From positions 124,001-188,000 of the forward strand of contig NZ_JSYP01000011.1 of assembly GCF_000813005.1 (NCBI RefSeq): a stretch of DNA of 64,000 nt. The letters are read 5' to 3'. This stretch comes from Flavobacterium sp. KMS. Lineage in GTDB: Bacteria > Bacteroidota > Bacteroidia > Flavobacteriales > Flavobacteriaceae. Both the position numbers and the translations under genes were made by a program. The notes under the pieces are model-generated. The model did no database searches. It saw only the letters and a list, made by a program, of their open reading frames with translations, and was not told the origin of the DNA. Positions 35,181 through 44,502 of this stretch are shown here, in pieces (the first letter of the stretch is position 1; each line of letters starts with the position of its first letter).

Positions 35181-36395
35181 TTAAGATAGCATTGTTTTAG
35201 CTTTTTTCACTGCTTCGACCATTAAATCAATTTCTTCTTTTGTATTATAAAAAGAGAAAGATGCTCTAACAGTTCCCGGAATTTCAAAGTAATTCATAAT
35301 CGGTTGAGTACAGTGATGTCCTGTTCGTACTGCAATTCCTAATTTATCAATTATCGAACCAATATCATATGGGTGAATTCCGTCGATATTAAATGAGATA
35401 ACCGAAGCTTTTTCTTTACCAGTACCATAAATTCTTAAACCTTCAATTTCAAGTAATTGTTTTGTAGCATGAGCTAATAATTCATTTTCTTGTTGTTGAA
35501 TATTCTCAAAACCTACGCTATTCATGTAATCTACTGCAGTTCCTAAAACAATTCCGCCAGCAATATTTGGCGTTCCGGCTTCAAATTTATGAGGAAGATC
35601 AGCATAAGTAGTTTTTTCGAAAGTAACTTCTTTAATCATTTCACCACCACCTTGATAAGGAGGTAATTTATTTAGCCAACTTTCTTTACCATATAAAATT
35701 CCAGTTCCTGTTGGTCCACACATTTTATGTCCTGAAAAAGCATAAAAGTCACAATCTAAATCCTGAACATCAGGTTTTAAATGTGGAACGGCTTGTGCAC
35801 CATCTATTAGAACTGCTGCGCCAACTACATGGGCTTTCTCAATCATATGTTTTATCGGATTGATTGTTCCCAACGCATTCGAAATATGATTTACAGTTAC
35901 AATCTTGGTCTTATCCGATAATAAAGATTCGTATGCAGTAATGTCAAGTTCTCCAGACTGAGTCATCGGAATCACTTTAAGAATAGCACCAGTTTTCTCA
36001 CACAACATTTGCCAAGGCACAATATTACTGTGATGCTCTAACGCCGAAACCAGTACTTCATCTCCAGGTTTTAATATAGAAGCAAAACCATTTGCGACTA
36101 AATTAATTCCGTGAGTTGTTCCCGAAGTAAATAGTACTTCGTGCAAAAGTTTGGCATTAATATGATGTTGGATTTTTACTCTTGAAATTTCGTAAGCATC
36201 GGTTGCTAACTGGCTCAAAGTATGTACTCCACGGTGTATGTTTGCATTAATTTCTTGGTAATATTTTGAAATTGCATCAATCACAACTTGTGGTTTTTGT
36301 GATGTTGCTCCGTTATCAAAGTATACCAAAGGTTTCCCGTTTACTTTTTGTGAAAGTATCGGAAACTCAGCTCTTATTTTATGAATATCTAGCAT
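35181..36395 (-). CDS. sufS: Cysteine desulfurase SufS
   Basis: 404 aa, PLP-dependent. Lys224 in FSGHKMCGPTG is the Schiff-base lysine, and Cys362 in RTGHHCTQPIM is the catalytic persulfide cysteine of the SufS/CsdA group. RGVHTLSQ and TSGTTHGINLVA are also present. Full length. It heads the second suf unit (sufS, lipoprotein, sufE, and probably DUF59 and DUF2480). Confidence 0.95.
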   Translation of the reverse strand: MLDIHKIRAEFPILSQKVNGKPLVYFDNGATSQKPQVVIDAISKYYQEINANIHRGVHTLSQLATDAYEISRVKIQHHINAKLLHEVLFTSGTTHGINLVANGFASILKPGDEVLVSALEHHSNIVPWQMLCEKTGAILKVIPMTQSGELDITAYESLLSDKTKIVTVNHISNALGTINPIKHMIEKAHVVGAAVLIDGAQAVPHLKPDVQDLDCDFYAFSGHKMCGPTGTGILYGKESWLNKLPPYQGGGEMIKEVTFEKTTYADLPHKFEAGTPNIAGGIVLGTAVDYMNSVGFENIQQQENELLAHATKQLLEIEGLRIYGTGKEKASVISFNIDGIHPYDIGSIIDKLGIAVRTGHHCTQPIMNYFEIPGTVRASFSFYNTKEEIDLMVEAVKKAKTMLS

Positions 36396-36420
36396 ATCTT
36401 ATTTAGAAAAATTCTACATA

Positions 36421-36428
36421 CAAAAGTA
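36421..36428 (-). promoter_or_regulatory. Candidate -7 box for the sufS unit
   Basis: The minus strand reads TACTTTTG, exact TAnnTTTG, 25 bp before the sufS ATG. Confidence 0.5.
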
Positions 36429-36616
36429 CTAAAACAAAATTGTTTTAAGTAGCAATTGCTAAATTTCCTTTTCTGGTTTTAGATAATCACATTAAATACA
36501 ATGTTGTCTTGCTGATTTGATATTTTTTAGTGGTTTGTATTTGATTTTGAATGGATTCAAAGTTAATTTGTGAAGAAATTATAATTATATTGCAGTGTAA
36601 ATTAACCTGTACAATT

Positions 36617-37960
36617 ATGAAAAAAATCTTAAAACTACTTGTTCTTCTTCTGGTTATCATTGTTATTTATTTCAGATTTACTACTTATCCCAAACTCGAT
36701 TTGATTTCTGGCTTTACTTCAAAAAGTATTGCATCATGTCATTTTATCGATAATCGTTCGCTGGAATCTATAGAAAAAGGAGATAATGATATTCCTTTAC
36801 TCGACTTGGCGACAAGTAAAATTAATGAAGAAGGGAAATTTGCTACATCAAATGTTTACGGATTAAAAGAACGTAAAGCAATTTACCGTGAAGGCATCGG
36901 TGCTACATTAATTAATGATAATTTTGATGTATCTAAACCATATGAAGTTCCTAAAAGAACGAAGTTGGTGAATAATTTACCATTCCCTTATGGGAATAAT
37001 GAACCGAAAGACACCTTGTTTTCTAATATAGATTATGCAAAATTAAATAAAGCTGTTGCAAACGCTTTTGATACTTCAGGAGGAAAAACGAAAAGAACAC
37101 GATCGGTTTTGGTTTTGTATAAAGATAAATTGATAGTTGAAAAGTACGAATCAGGTTTTACCAAAAACAGTAAATTACTTGGGTGGTCTATGACTAAAAG
37201 TATTACTGGAACTATGTTTGGGGTTCTGCAAAAGCAAAAAAAGTTTGATATTTATAAACCTGCTCCCATAGCCGAATGGCAAAATGATGGACGTAAAGTC
37301 ATTACAACCAACGATTTGCTTCATATGAACTCGGGCTTAGAATGGGTTGAGAATTACAATACAATTTGTGATGCTACTATTATGCTTTTTGAATCTGAAG
37401 ATATGGCAAAAGTGCAGTTAGAAAAACCAGCTTTGTTTAAGCCTAATACACACTGGAATTATTCTTCGGGAACTAGCAATTTGCTATCGGCTATTTTAAG
37501 AAAACAATTTAAGACACATCAGGAATATCTGGATTTTTGGTATTCGGCTTTAATAGATAAAATCGGAATGAACTCGGCGGTTATTGAAACGGATATGGTT
37601 GGGAATTATGTAGGTTCGTCATATGCTTGGGCTACAACAAGAGATTGGTCGAAATTAGGTTTGTTATATTTGCATAAAGGAAACTGGAATGGAGAGCAAA
37701 TTCTTGACGAAAGTTGGGTGAAATATGTATCTACACCTACCAATACATCAAATGGTGATTACGGAGCTCAATTTTGGTTAAATGCCGGTGGAAAGTATAA
37801 AGATGCGCCACGAGATATGTTTTACTGTAGCGGTTTTCAAGGTCAGAAAGTATTTATTATTCCGTCTTTGGATTTAGTAATAGTAAGAATGGGCTTGACA
37901 GATGATCTCGAATTTGATTTTAATGTATTTTTGAAGGAGGTAGTTTCTGCCATTAAATAA
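36617..37960 (+). CDS. Serine hydrolase of the beta-lactamase (class C/DUF-type) family
   Basis: 447 aa from ATG 36617. A longer frame from ATG 36551 lacks a signal-like start and was not chosen. An N-terminal hydrophobic helix (7-20) acts as a signal anchor. The active site SMTKS gives the S-x-x-K motif (LGWSMTKSITGT), then ELLHMNSGLEW-like DLLHMNSGLEW, the NYSSG motif (Y-x-N equivalent), and GFQGQKVFIIP near the end. The family includes esterases and peptidoglycan-acting enzymes. It is encoded opposite to suf genes on both sides, and thus divides the suf region. Confidence 0.85.
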   Translation: MKKILKLLVLLLVIIVIYFRFTTYPKLDLISGFTSKSIASCHFIDNRSLESIEKGDNDIPLLDLATSKINEEGKFATSNVYGLKERKAIYREGIGATLINDNFDVSKPYEVPKRTKLVNNLPFPYGNNEPKDTLFSNIDYAKLNKAVANAFDTSGGKTKRTRSVLVLYKDKLIVEKYESGFTKNSKLLGWSMTKSITGTMFGVLQKQKKFDIYKPAPIAEWQNDGRKVITTNDLLHMNSGLEWVENYNTICDATIMLFESEDMAKVQLEKPALFKPNTHWNYSSGTSNLLSAILRKQFKTHQEYLDFWYSALIDKIGMNSAVIETDMVGNYVGSSYAWATTRDWSKLGLLYLHKGNWNGEQILDESWVKYVSTPTNTSNGDYGAQFWLNAGGKYKDAPRDMFYCSGFQGQKVFIIPSLDLVIVRMGLTDDLEFDFNVFLKEVVSAIK

Positions 37961-37967
37961 AAAATTA

Positions 37968-38064
37968 ACCACAAAGTTCGCAAAGTAAAAGAAATCGCAA
38001 AGGGCGCAGAGTTTAATTACTAAACTTAGCGCCCTTTGCGTAAACCTTTGCGAACTTTGCGGTT
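37968..38064. repeat. 'GCAAAG' inverted repeat between the hydrolase and sufD
   Basis: The outer arms, AACCACAAAGTTCGCAAAG and CTTTGCGAACTTTGCGGTT, and the inner arms, CGCAAAGGGCGC and GCGCCCTTTGCG, can pair as one long hairpin. It lies between two converging genes and may end both transcripts. Confidence 0.85.
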
Positions 38065-38094
38065 AAATCTTTAAAGTTTTGCGGTTAAAATCCT

Positions 38095-39411
38095 CTATAA
38101 ATCAAATCCCATTTTTACGCCTAGTTTGCTAGCGATAATCGTAGTGATTCGTTTTTTTAATTCTGGTATTTTGATGCTTTCGATAACGGCATTCGAGAAT
38201 GCATACATTAGCAATGCTTTGGCTTCTTTTTGAGGGATTCCACGAGATTGCATGTAGAACATAGCTGTTTCGTCTAATTGTCCAACTGTACAACCGTGAG
38301 AACATTTTACATCATCGGCAAAAATCTCTAATTGTGGTTTAGCATTTATAGTTGCTTTATCACTCAATAAGATATTGTTGCTTTTTTGGAACGCATTTGT
38401 TTTTTGCGCTTCTTTTTCAACCAATACTTTTCCGTTGAAAACACCTATTGAACGGTCTGTAAAGATTCCTTTGTAATCCTGGAAACTTTCGCAATTTGGA
38501 GTAGAGTGTTTTACTAAAGTATAATGATCTACGTGTTGTTTCTCGCCAATAATTGTTATTCCGTTTAACGTACTTGTTAACCTTTCTCCAAAGTGATAGA
38601 AATTCAGATTGTTTCGGGTTAAGTTTCCGCCAAAAGAAAATGTGTGAACCGATGCGTGACTTTCTTGTTGTTGTGAAACATAAGTATTGTCAATCAAATT
38701 GGCTTCGCTATTGTCATTTTGAATCTTGTAATAATCAATAATGGCACGTTTTTCTGTAAAAATCTCTGTAACAGCATTGGTTAAAACAGGATTCTCATTT
38801 AAACTTTGGTGGCGTTCAATAATTTGTACATGTGAATTTTCACCCACAATTACCAAGTTTCTTGGTTGAACCATAAGTGCAGCTTCATTCCCTGTTGAGA
38901 AATACATAATCTCGATAGGTTTAGCAGCTACTTTCTTTTTAGGGATATTGATATAAGCTCCTTCAATTGCAAATGCAGTGTTTAAAGAAGTTAAACTATC
39001 TTCTTTATTTGCTATTTGATTAAAGTACTTATCAATAACCATTTTATATTTAGGTTTGGTCAATGCTGAAGACATCAAACAAACATCAATTCCATCATGT
39101 GTGGTAGAAGATAAATGCGAGCTAAAAACACCATCAATAAAAACTACTTTATAAGTGTCTATTTCATGTAAGAAGTATTTCTTTACATGATTAAATTCGA
39201 TTGCATTTTCTTGTTTTGGAAATACTGTAAAGTCATTTTTTAGGATGGCATTTAACGATGTATATTTCCAAGCTTCTTCTTTTTTAGTTGGGAAACCTTT
39301 ATTCTCGAAGTTTTTTATCGCTTGTGTTCTGATTTCGTGAAGATCTGAATTGACATCAACACTTTCTTCAAAAGCCATAAAAGACGATACTAATTTTTCT
39401 TTTAAATCCAT
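38095..39411 (-). CDS. sufD: Fe-S cluster assembly protein SufD
   Basis: 438 aa, SufB/SufD family. The N-terminal region (KKEEAWKYTSLNAIL) and the C-terminal parallel-helix core with DDVKCSHGCTVGQLDETAMFYMQSRGI, ending ALLMYAFSNAVIE, are family-typical. SufD is the SufB partner in the SufBC2D scaffold. A 66-bp spacer separates it from sufC. Confidence 0.93.
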   Translation of the reverse strand: MDLKEKLVSSFMAFEESVDVNSDLHEIRTQAIKNFENKGFPTKKEEAWKYTSLNAILKNDFTVFPKQENAIEFNHVKKYFLHEIDTYKVVFIDGVFSSHLSSTTHDGIDVCLMSSALTKPKYKMVIDKYFNQIANKEDSLTSLNTAFAIEGAYINIPKKKVAAKPIEIMYFSTGNEAALMVQPRNLVIVGENSHVQIIERHQSLNENPVLTNAVTEIFTEKRAIIDYYKIQNDNSEANLIDNTYVSQQQESHASVHTFSFGGNLTRNNLNFYHFGERLTSTLNGITIIGEKQHVDHYTLVKHSTPNCESFQDYKGIFTDRSIGVFNGKVLVEKEAQKTNAFQKSNNILLSDKATINAKPQLEIFADDVKCSHGCTVGQLDETAMFYMQSRGIPQKEAKALLMYAFSNAVIESIKIPELKKRITTIIASKLGVKMGFDL

Positions 39412-39477
39412 TTTTGTTAGTTGTAAGTTATGAGTTATAAGTTATGAGTTTTGCAAACTGTAAACTGTAACTGCAAA
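39412..39477. repeat. Short 'GTAAGTTATGAGTTATAAG' repeat between sufC and sufD
   Basis: Imperfect repeats of GTAAGTTATGAG/TTATAAGTTATGAG and CTGTAAACTGTAACTGCAAACT. A similar CAGTTTCAGTC...ACTGAGACTGAAAAC string fills 33708-33770. Both look like small intergenic repeats within the suf region. Confidence 0.5.
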
Positions 39478-40224
39478 CTAATTTTCTGCTTTAATCCAGT
39501 CGTATCCTTTTTCTTCAAGCTCGTAAGCCAATTCTTTTCCTCCAGATTTTACAATTTTTCCGTTGTAAAGTACGTGAACGAAATCAGGAACGATATAGTC
39601 TAGTAGACGTTGGTAGTGTGTGATAACAATAATTGCATTTTTGTCGCTTTTTAGTTTGTTAACACCATTAGCAACGATTCTTAACGCATCGATATCTAAA
39701 CCTGAATCTGTTTCGTCAAGGATTGCTAGTTTTGGCTCCAACATTGCCATTTGAAAAATTTCATTACGTTTTTTCTCTCCACCAGAAAAACCTTCGTTAA
39801 GAGAACGTGATAAAAACTTACGGTCAATTTCTAATAATTCAGATTTCTCGCGAATCACTTTCAACATTTCGTTAGCTGGCATTTCCTCTTGTCCGTTTGC
39901 TTTGCGAGTCTCATTGATTGCAGTTCTCATAAAGTTAGTTACACTAACTCCTGGGATTTCTACAGGATATTGAAAAGAAAGGAAAACGCCTTTGTGTGCT
40001 CTTTCTTCTGGTGCTAAATCGGCTAAATCTTCTCCGTCAAGAAAAACCTCACCTTGTGTTACTTCGTAGTTTTCGTTTCCGGCAATTACTGCCGAAAGTG
40101 TACTTTTTCCAGAACCGTTTGGTCCCATGATGGCATGTACTTCGCCAGCTTTAACTTCTATGTTTATTCCTTTAAGAATTTCTTTATCGCCAATTGAGGC
40201 GTGAAGGTTTTTTATTGATAACAT
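39478..40224 (-). CDS. sufC: Fe-S cluster assembly ATPase SufC
   Basis: 248 aa ABC-type ATPase. Walker A GPNGSGKST (about 34-42), signature motif GFSGGEKKR, Walker B LAILDETDSGLDID, and the H-loop VITHYQR. SufC drives the SufBCD scaffold. It starts 21 bp after the YoeB-type toxin stop, in the same direction. Confidence 0.96.
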   Translation of the reverse strand: MLSIKNLHASIGDKEILKGINIEVKAGEVHAIMGPNGSGKSTLSAVIAGNENYEVTQGEVFLDGEDLADLAPEERAHKGVFLSFQYPVEIPGVSVTNFMRTAINETRKANGQEEMPANEMLKVIREKSELLEIDRKFLSRSLNEGFSGGEKKRNEIFQMAMLEPKLAILDETDSGLDIDALRIVANGVNKLKSDKNAIIVITHYQRLLDYIVPDFVHVLYNGKIVKSGGKELAYELEEKGYDWIKAEN

Positions 40225-40245
40225 CTTTTTAATGTGTTTTTTCTT

Positions 40246-40515
40246 TTAATAATGCCCTTTTAAAGAAAGGATATTTAGTATTTCTATTGTGTTTTCGTCT
40301 GTAATTTCATAAATTAATCTGTGTTCTTTGTCAATTCTTCGTGACCAAACGCCAAATAGATTATGCTTTAGCGCTTCTGGTTTTCCAATTCCATCAAAAG
40401 GATGAAGTTGTATATCTTCAATTAACGCATTAATTTTTTTTAGAATATTTTTATTTCCTGATTTGACCCAAAATTCTAAATCTTTTTTAGCTTTTGGAGT
40501 AAATATTATTTGCAT
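40246..40515 (-). CDS. YoeB/Txe-type mRNA interferase toxin
   Basis: 89 aa. Matches the RelE/YoeB fold, with Glu47 in GIGKPE, Arg66 in DKEHRLIY, and His88-Tyr89 at the very C-terminus (KGHY), corresponding to E. coli YoeB's E46, R65, H83 and Y84. The active site thus looks intact. Family members cut mRNA at the ribosomal A site and cause growth arrest. The start overlaps the antitoxin stop by 10 bp. The pair is placed between sufB and sufC. Confidence 0.9.
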   Translation of the reverse strand: MQIIFTPKAKKDLEFWVKSGNKNILKKINALIEDIQLHPFDGIGKPEALKHNLFGVWSRRIDKEHRLIYEITDENTIEILNILSLKGHY

Positions 40516-40712
40516 AAAGCTTGTAATTCCTCCATTGTCATTTTTATGCCTTTGCCTTCCTTGATGTCTTTTTGACCTTGTAAAATCTCTTTTACAAATT
40601 CAGGATCATATGGTTTCTCTATCTCTTCAACAATTTCAAAACCAAGAGATTTTGCCAGTGATTTTAATACTGGAAAATCTTTTTTCTTTACATTTTTTAA
40701 GATGATATCCAT
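40506..40712 (-). CDS. Antitoxin of the YoeB-type pair
   Basis: 68 aa, acidic and helical. It begins with a small strand/HTH-like part (MDIILKNVKKKDFPVLKSLAKSLGF) and has a C-terminal helical tail of the type that wraps the toxin (EFVKEILQGQKDIKEGKGIKMTMEELQALC). It lies just upstream of, and overlaps, the toxin, and starts 13 bp after the sufB stop, so the pair is transcribed with suf. The antitoxin family is not a classical YefM/PHD by my reading. Confidence 0.8.
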   Translation of the reverse strand: MDIILKNVKKKDFPVLKSLAKSLGFEIVEEIEKPYDPEFVKEILQGQKDIKEGKGIKMTMEELQALCK

Positions 40713-40725
40713 AATACTTTGTTTT

Positions 40726-42174
40726 TTATCCTACAGAACCTTCCAAAGAAATTTCTAATAATTTTTGTGCCTCTACAGCAAATTCCATTGGAAGTTTATT
40801 TAAAACGTCTTTACTGAAACCGTTTACAATTAATGCAATTGCTTTTTCAGTTGGAATTCCACGTTGGTTACAGTAAAATACTTGGTCTTCACCAATTTTA
40901 CTTGTTGTAGCCTCGTGTTCTATTTTTGCAGAAGGATTTTTACTTTCGATATAAGGGAAAGTGTGCGCACCGCAATTATTACCCATTAAAAGGGAGTCAC
41001 ATTGTGAAAAGTTTCTGGCATTATCTGCTCGAGCACTTATTTGCACTAATCCGCGGTAGCTGTTTTGTGATTTTCCAGCCGAAATACCTTTTGAAATGAT
41101 AGTCGATTTAGTATTTTTTCCTAAATGAATCATTTTTGTTCCAGTATCCGCTTGTTGGTGATTATTGGTAACGGCAATCGAATAAAATTCACCTACCGAA
41201 TTGTCGCCTTTTAAAACGCAAGAAGGATATTTCCAAGTAACGGCAGAACCAGTTTCAACCTGAGTCCATGAAATTTTTGCGTTAGTTTCACATAAACCTC
41301 TTTTGGTTACAAAATTAAAAACCCCACCTTTTCCTTCTTTATTTCCTGGATACCAGTTTTGAACAGTCGAGTATTTAATTTCAGCATCATCAAGAGCGAT
41401 TAATTCTACTACAGCAGCGTGTAATTGATTTTCGTCACGGCTTGGTGCTGTACAGCCTTCCAGGTATGATACATAACTTCCTTCGTCAGCAATAACCAAT
41501 GTTCTTTCGAATTGTCCTGTTCCTGCTTGATTGATTCGGAAATAAGTTGAAAGTTCCATTGGGCAACGAACGCCTTTTGGAATATAACAGAATGAACCAT
41601 CTGAGAATACTGCAGAATTTAATGCAGCATAAAAATTGTCTTTTTGTGGTACAACTGTTCCTAAATATTTACGAACTAATTCTGGATGTTCTTTAATTGC
41701 TTCTGAAATTGGGCAAAAAATAATGCCTTTTTCTCCCAATGTTTTTTTGAAAGTAGTGGCAACAGAAACAGAATCGACAACAATATCCATAGCGACATTG
41801 TTCATCATTTTTTGTTCATCGACAGAGATTCCTAACTTTTTGTACATTTCTAAAAGTTCCGGATCAACATCGTCTAATGTTTTATTTGGATCTACCTGTT
41901 TAGGAGCAGAGTAATATGAAATAGCCTGAAAATCGGGTTTTTGATAATGTACATTTGCCCATTCTGGTTCAATCATTTCTTCCCATGCACGAAAAGCTTC
42001 AATACGCCAATCGGTCATCCATTGAGGTTCTTCTTTTTTTAGAGAAATGGCACGAACTATGTCTTCGTTTAGCCCAATAGGAAACGTATCCGATTCTATA
42101 TTTGTATAAAATCCGTATTCGTATTCTTTAGTTTCGAGTTCGATTTTTAAATCGTCTTCTGTGTATTTGCTCAT
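40726..42174 (-). CDS. sufB: Fe-S cluster assembly protein SufB
   Basis: 482 aa. Family phrases: [103 protein letters not shown], and a late [22 protein letters not shown]. It is the main scaffold subunit of SufBCD. Confidence 0.96.
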   Translation of the reverse strand: MSKYTEDDLKIELETKEYEYGFYTNIESDTFPIGLNEDIVRAISLKKEEPQWMTDWRIEAFRAWEEMIEPEWANVHYQKPDFQAISYYSAPKQVDPNKTLDDVDPELLEMYKKLGISVDEQKMMNNVAMDIVVDSVSVATTFKKTLGEKGIIFCPISEAIKEHPELVRKYLGTVVPQKDNFYAALNSAVFSDGSFCYIPKGVRCPMELSTYFRINQAGTGQFERTLVIADEGSYVSYLEGCTAPSRDENQLHAAVVELIALDDAEIKYSTVQNWYPGNKEGKGGVFNFVTKRGLCETNAKISWTQVETGSAVTWKYPSCVLKGDNSVGEFYSIAVTNNHQQADTGTKMIHLGKNTKSTIISKGISAGKSQNSYRGLVQISARADNARNFSQCDSLLMGNNCGAHTFPYIESKNPSAKIEHEATTSKIGEDQVFYCNQRGIPTEKAIALIVNGFSKDVLNKLPMEFAVEAQKLLEISLEGSVG

Positions 42175-42270
42175 TGTTTTTTTATTGAAAGATTTAAAAA
42201 TTGAAGGATTTAAATATCAAAATCACTTACGCAATTTTTAAATCTTTAAATTTTGCAATCATTTAATTAT

Positions 42271-42600
42271 TTATAGAGAAAAAGATTCTCCACAACCACA
42301 AGTTCTGCTTGCGTTTGGATTATTAAATACAAATCCTTTTCCGTTTAATCCACCTGAGAACTCTAATATTGTTCCAGCTAAATACAGAAATGATTTTTTC
42401 TCGACAGCAATAGTTATATCATTGTCTACGAATATTTTATCGTCGTCTCCTTTGGTTTTATCAAATTTTAGATCATATGATAAACCGGAGCAACCACCAC
42501 TTTTCACGCCTACTCTCACGTAGTCATGTGCGGCATCAAAACCATCGTCTTGCATCAAGTCGATAATTTTCTTTTTGGCAGTATCTGAAACCTTTATCAT
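42271..42600 (-). CDS. HesB/IscA (SufA-like) Fe-S carrier
   Basis: 109 aa. The three cysteine ligands are visible: Cys37 in SGGCSGLSY, and Cys101 and Cys103 in TCGCGESF. A-type carriers deliver clusters to apo-proteins. First gene of the suf operon, 96 bp ahead of sufB, with a -7 box 31 bp upstream. IscA and SufA cannot be told apart by sequence; the location argues for SufA. Confidence 0.92.
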   Translation of the reverse strand: MIKVSDTAKKKIIDLMQDDGFDAAHDYVRVGVKSGGCSGLSYDLKFDKTKGDDDKIFVDNDITIAVEKKSFLYLAGTILEFSGGLNGKGFVFNNPNASRTCGCGESFSL

Positions 42601-42630
42601 TGTTATATAGATTATTGTCTAAATTATGGG

Positions 42631-42638
42631 CAAAGATA
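42631..42638 (-). promoter_or_regulatory. Candidate -7 box of the main suf operon
   Basis: The minus strand reads TATCTTTG, exact TAnnTTTG, 30 bp before the sufA-like ATG. Confidence 0.55.
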
Positions 42639-42856
42639 CTATATAAAAACCTTTTTCCATAACGCTTAACATTTTTATAATTAATGTTAAAATAGATAAA
42701 GTCTATTTGATTTCATTTAATGCAAAAGGATTTTGTTAAATTGCAGGATTATTTAAAAAGTTTGAGGTTTTGATAATTTAAGACGCTATTTGATAGTTTT
42801 TTTGAATATATCGTGATTTTGCTTTTTTGATGTTTAATTTTATAATAAAAAATATA

Positions 42857-43714
42857 ATGAAGTTATATCCTATAGAAACTGGAAATTTTAAATTAGACGG
42901 AGGTGCAATGTTTGGTGTTGTACCTAAAACTATTTGGAATAAAACCAACCCAGCCGATGCTAACAATTTAATAGATATCGCCGCAAGATGTTTGCTTATT
43001 GAAGATGGTAATCGACTTATTCTGATTGATACTGGAATGGGTGATAAGCAAACTGAAAAGTTTTTTGGGTATTATTCGCTTTGGGGCTCACACTCTATAG
43101 ATAAATCATTGGCTCAATATGGGTTTCATCGAGATGATATTACCGATGTTTTTATGACGCATTTGCATTTTGATCATTGTGGAGGAAGTGTACAATGGAA
43201 TGCTGATAAAACAGGGTATGAACCAGCGTTTAAAAATGCAAAATTCTGGAGTAACGAAAATCATTGGGAATGGGCAACGAAACCTAATGCTCGTGAGAAA
43301 GCTTCTTTCTTGTCCGAGAATATTTTGCCAATGCAAGAAAGCGGACAATTAAATTTTATAAAAAGACCAGAAACAGATTTTCTTCCAACATCTGAACTTG
43401 GCTTTGGTATTTTCTTTGCCGATGGTCATACCGAAAAACAAATGATTCCGCATATTCAGTACCAAGATAAAACGATTGTTTTTTGTGCTGATTTATTGGC
43501 TACAGCCGGACATATTCCGTTACCGTATGTTATGGGATATGATACTCGACCTTTGTTAACGCTACCTGAAAAAGCAAAATTCCTAAACGCTGCCGCAGAT
43601 AACAATTACTATTTGTTTCTGGAACATGATGCACACAATCAAATCATAACGGTAGAACATACTGAAAAAGGTGTTCGCCTTAAAGATGTTTTTACTTGTG
43701 AAGACATTTTTTAA
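42857..43714 (+). CDS. MBL-fold metallo-hydrolase
   Basis: 285 aa from ATG 42857; a TTG at 42827 gives a longer but unlikely frame. The metallo-beta-lactamase motif HLHFDHCGG (H102, H104, D106, H107) follows LLIEDGNRLILIDTGMG. Later ligands are the HTEKQMIPHI His and the LEHD end. The order resembles N-acyl homoserine lactonase-like or glyoxalase II-like proteins, but the substrate is unknown. Divergent from the suf operon. Confidence 0.85.
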   Translation: MKLYPIETGNFKLDGGAMFGVVPKTIWNKTNPADANNLIDIAARCLLIEDGNRLILIDTGMGDKQTEKFFGYYSLWGSHSIDKSLAQYGFHRDDITDVFMTHLHFDHCGGSVQWNADKTGYEPAFKNAKFWSNENHWEWATKPNAREKASFLSENILPMQESGQLNFIKRPETDFLPTSELGFGIFFADGHTEKQMIPHIQYQDKTIVFCADLLATAGHIPLPYVMGYDTRPLLTLPEKAKFLNAAADNNYYLFLEHDAHNQIITVEHTEKGVRLKDVFTCEDIF

Positions 43715-43732
43715 ACAGAAAAAATCAAACAT

Positions 43733-43778
43733 AAAAAAAATCCCATTTTCTATATATAAAGAGAATGGGATTTTTTTA
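43733..43778. terminator. Terminator shared by the MBL gene and the LRR unit
   Basis: Hairpin AAAAAAATCCCATTTTC / GAGAATGGGATTTTTTT (one wobble). Nearly identical to the one at 49850-49890. Confidence 0.9.
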
Positions 43779-43804
43779 GTTAACTAATTGTAATTATTAA
43801 AATT

Positions 43805-44500
43805 TTAGTTGGTTTTGAATTTCCAAACCTGTCCAATTGTTTCTCCTCCTTTATTGTCTTTTACGACAACTTTCCAGAAATATTGAGTTGCAGGTTCAAG
43901 TGTAACATCAAATGAAGTTGCACTTGTATTCTCGCTTACTTTTGCTGTAGGCGGATTTGTTTTTCCAAAATAAACATCATAAGTTAGAACATCAGTCGCA
44001 TCAACATCAGTCGCCTTCCATTTTAAAGTTGCAGTTGCTGTATTCAATACAGAATTAATAGCAGGTTGTACTAATTCAGGAGAAAATGGCAAATGATTCA
44101 CTACAGCTTTACCAGTTGTGTACAGCTTATAGGTAGGCGAATAAGTACTAGATAAACCTTTGCTGTCGGTAGCTTTTACTCTCCAGTAATATGCCGTATT
44201 TTTATCTAAACTTATCGAAGAATTATCAACTGTAACTTCGTTTGTTTTTACGATTTGAGTAAACGTATTGTCTTTTGCAACTTGAATTTGATACGTTATC
44301 AGGTCTTTATTGGCATCTGTAGAAAGTTTCCATTGAAACGAAACAGTATTGTCTACGCATAGTTTATTGTCTGCCGGAAGGACTAATGCAGGTGCTGTTG
44401 GTGCTACATTTGCTTCGGGAGTAGGGTCTGAATCATCTCCGCCGCTGCCGCAAGCTGTGAATAAAAAGCCAATGATGGATAGGTATATTAAATTCTTCAT
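43805..44500 (-). CDS. Surface lipoprotein with two fibronectin III-like domains
   Basis: 231 aa. Lipoprotein signal with lipobox FLFTAC (Cys17), an acidic linker GSGGDDSDPTPE typical of the lipoprotein surface-export signal of Bacteroidota, then two FnIII-like domains. The domains carry ITYQIQVAKDNTFTQI, TAYYWRVKATDSKG, and LTYDVYFGKTNPP, ATQYFWKVVVKDNKGG. Stop-start spacing to the giant LRR gene is 2 bp, so they are one operon. Confidence 0.82.
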   Translation of the reverse strand: MKNLIYLSIIGFLFTACGSGGDDSDPTPEANVAPTAPALVLPADNKLCVDNTVSFQWKLSTDANKDLITYQIQVAKDNTFTQIVKTNEVTVDNSSISLDKNTAYYWRVKATDSKGLSSTYSPTYKLYTTGKAVVNHLPFSPELVQPAINSVLNTATATLKWKATDVDATDVLTYDVYFGKTNPPTAKVSENTSATSFDVTLEPATQYFWKVVVKDNKGGETIGQVWKFKTN

Positions 44501-44502
44501 TT

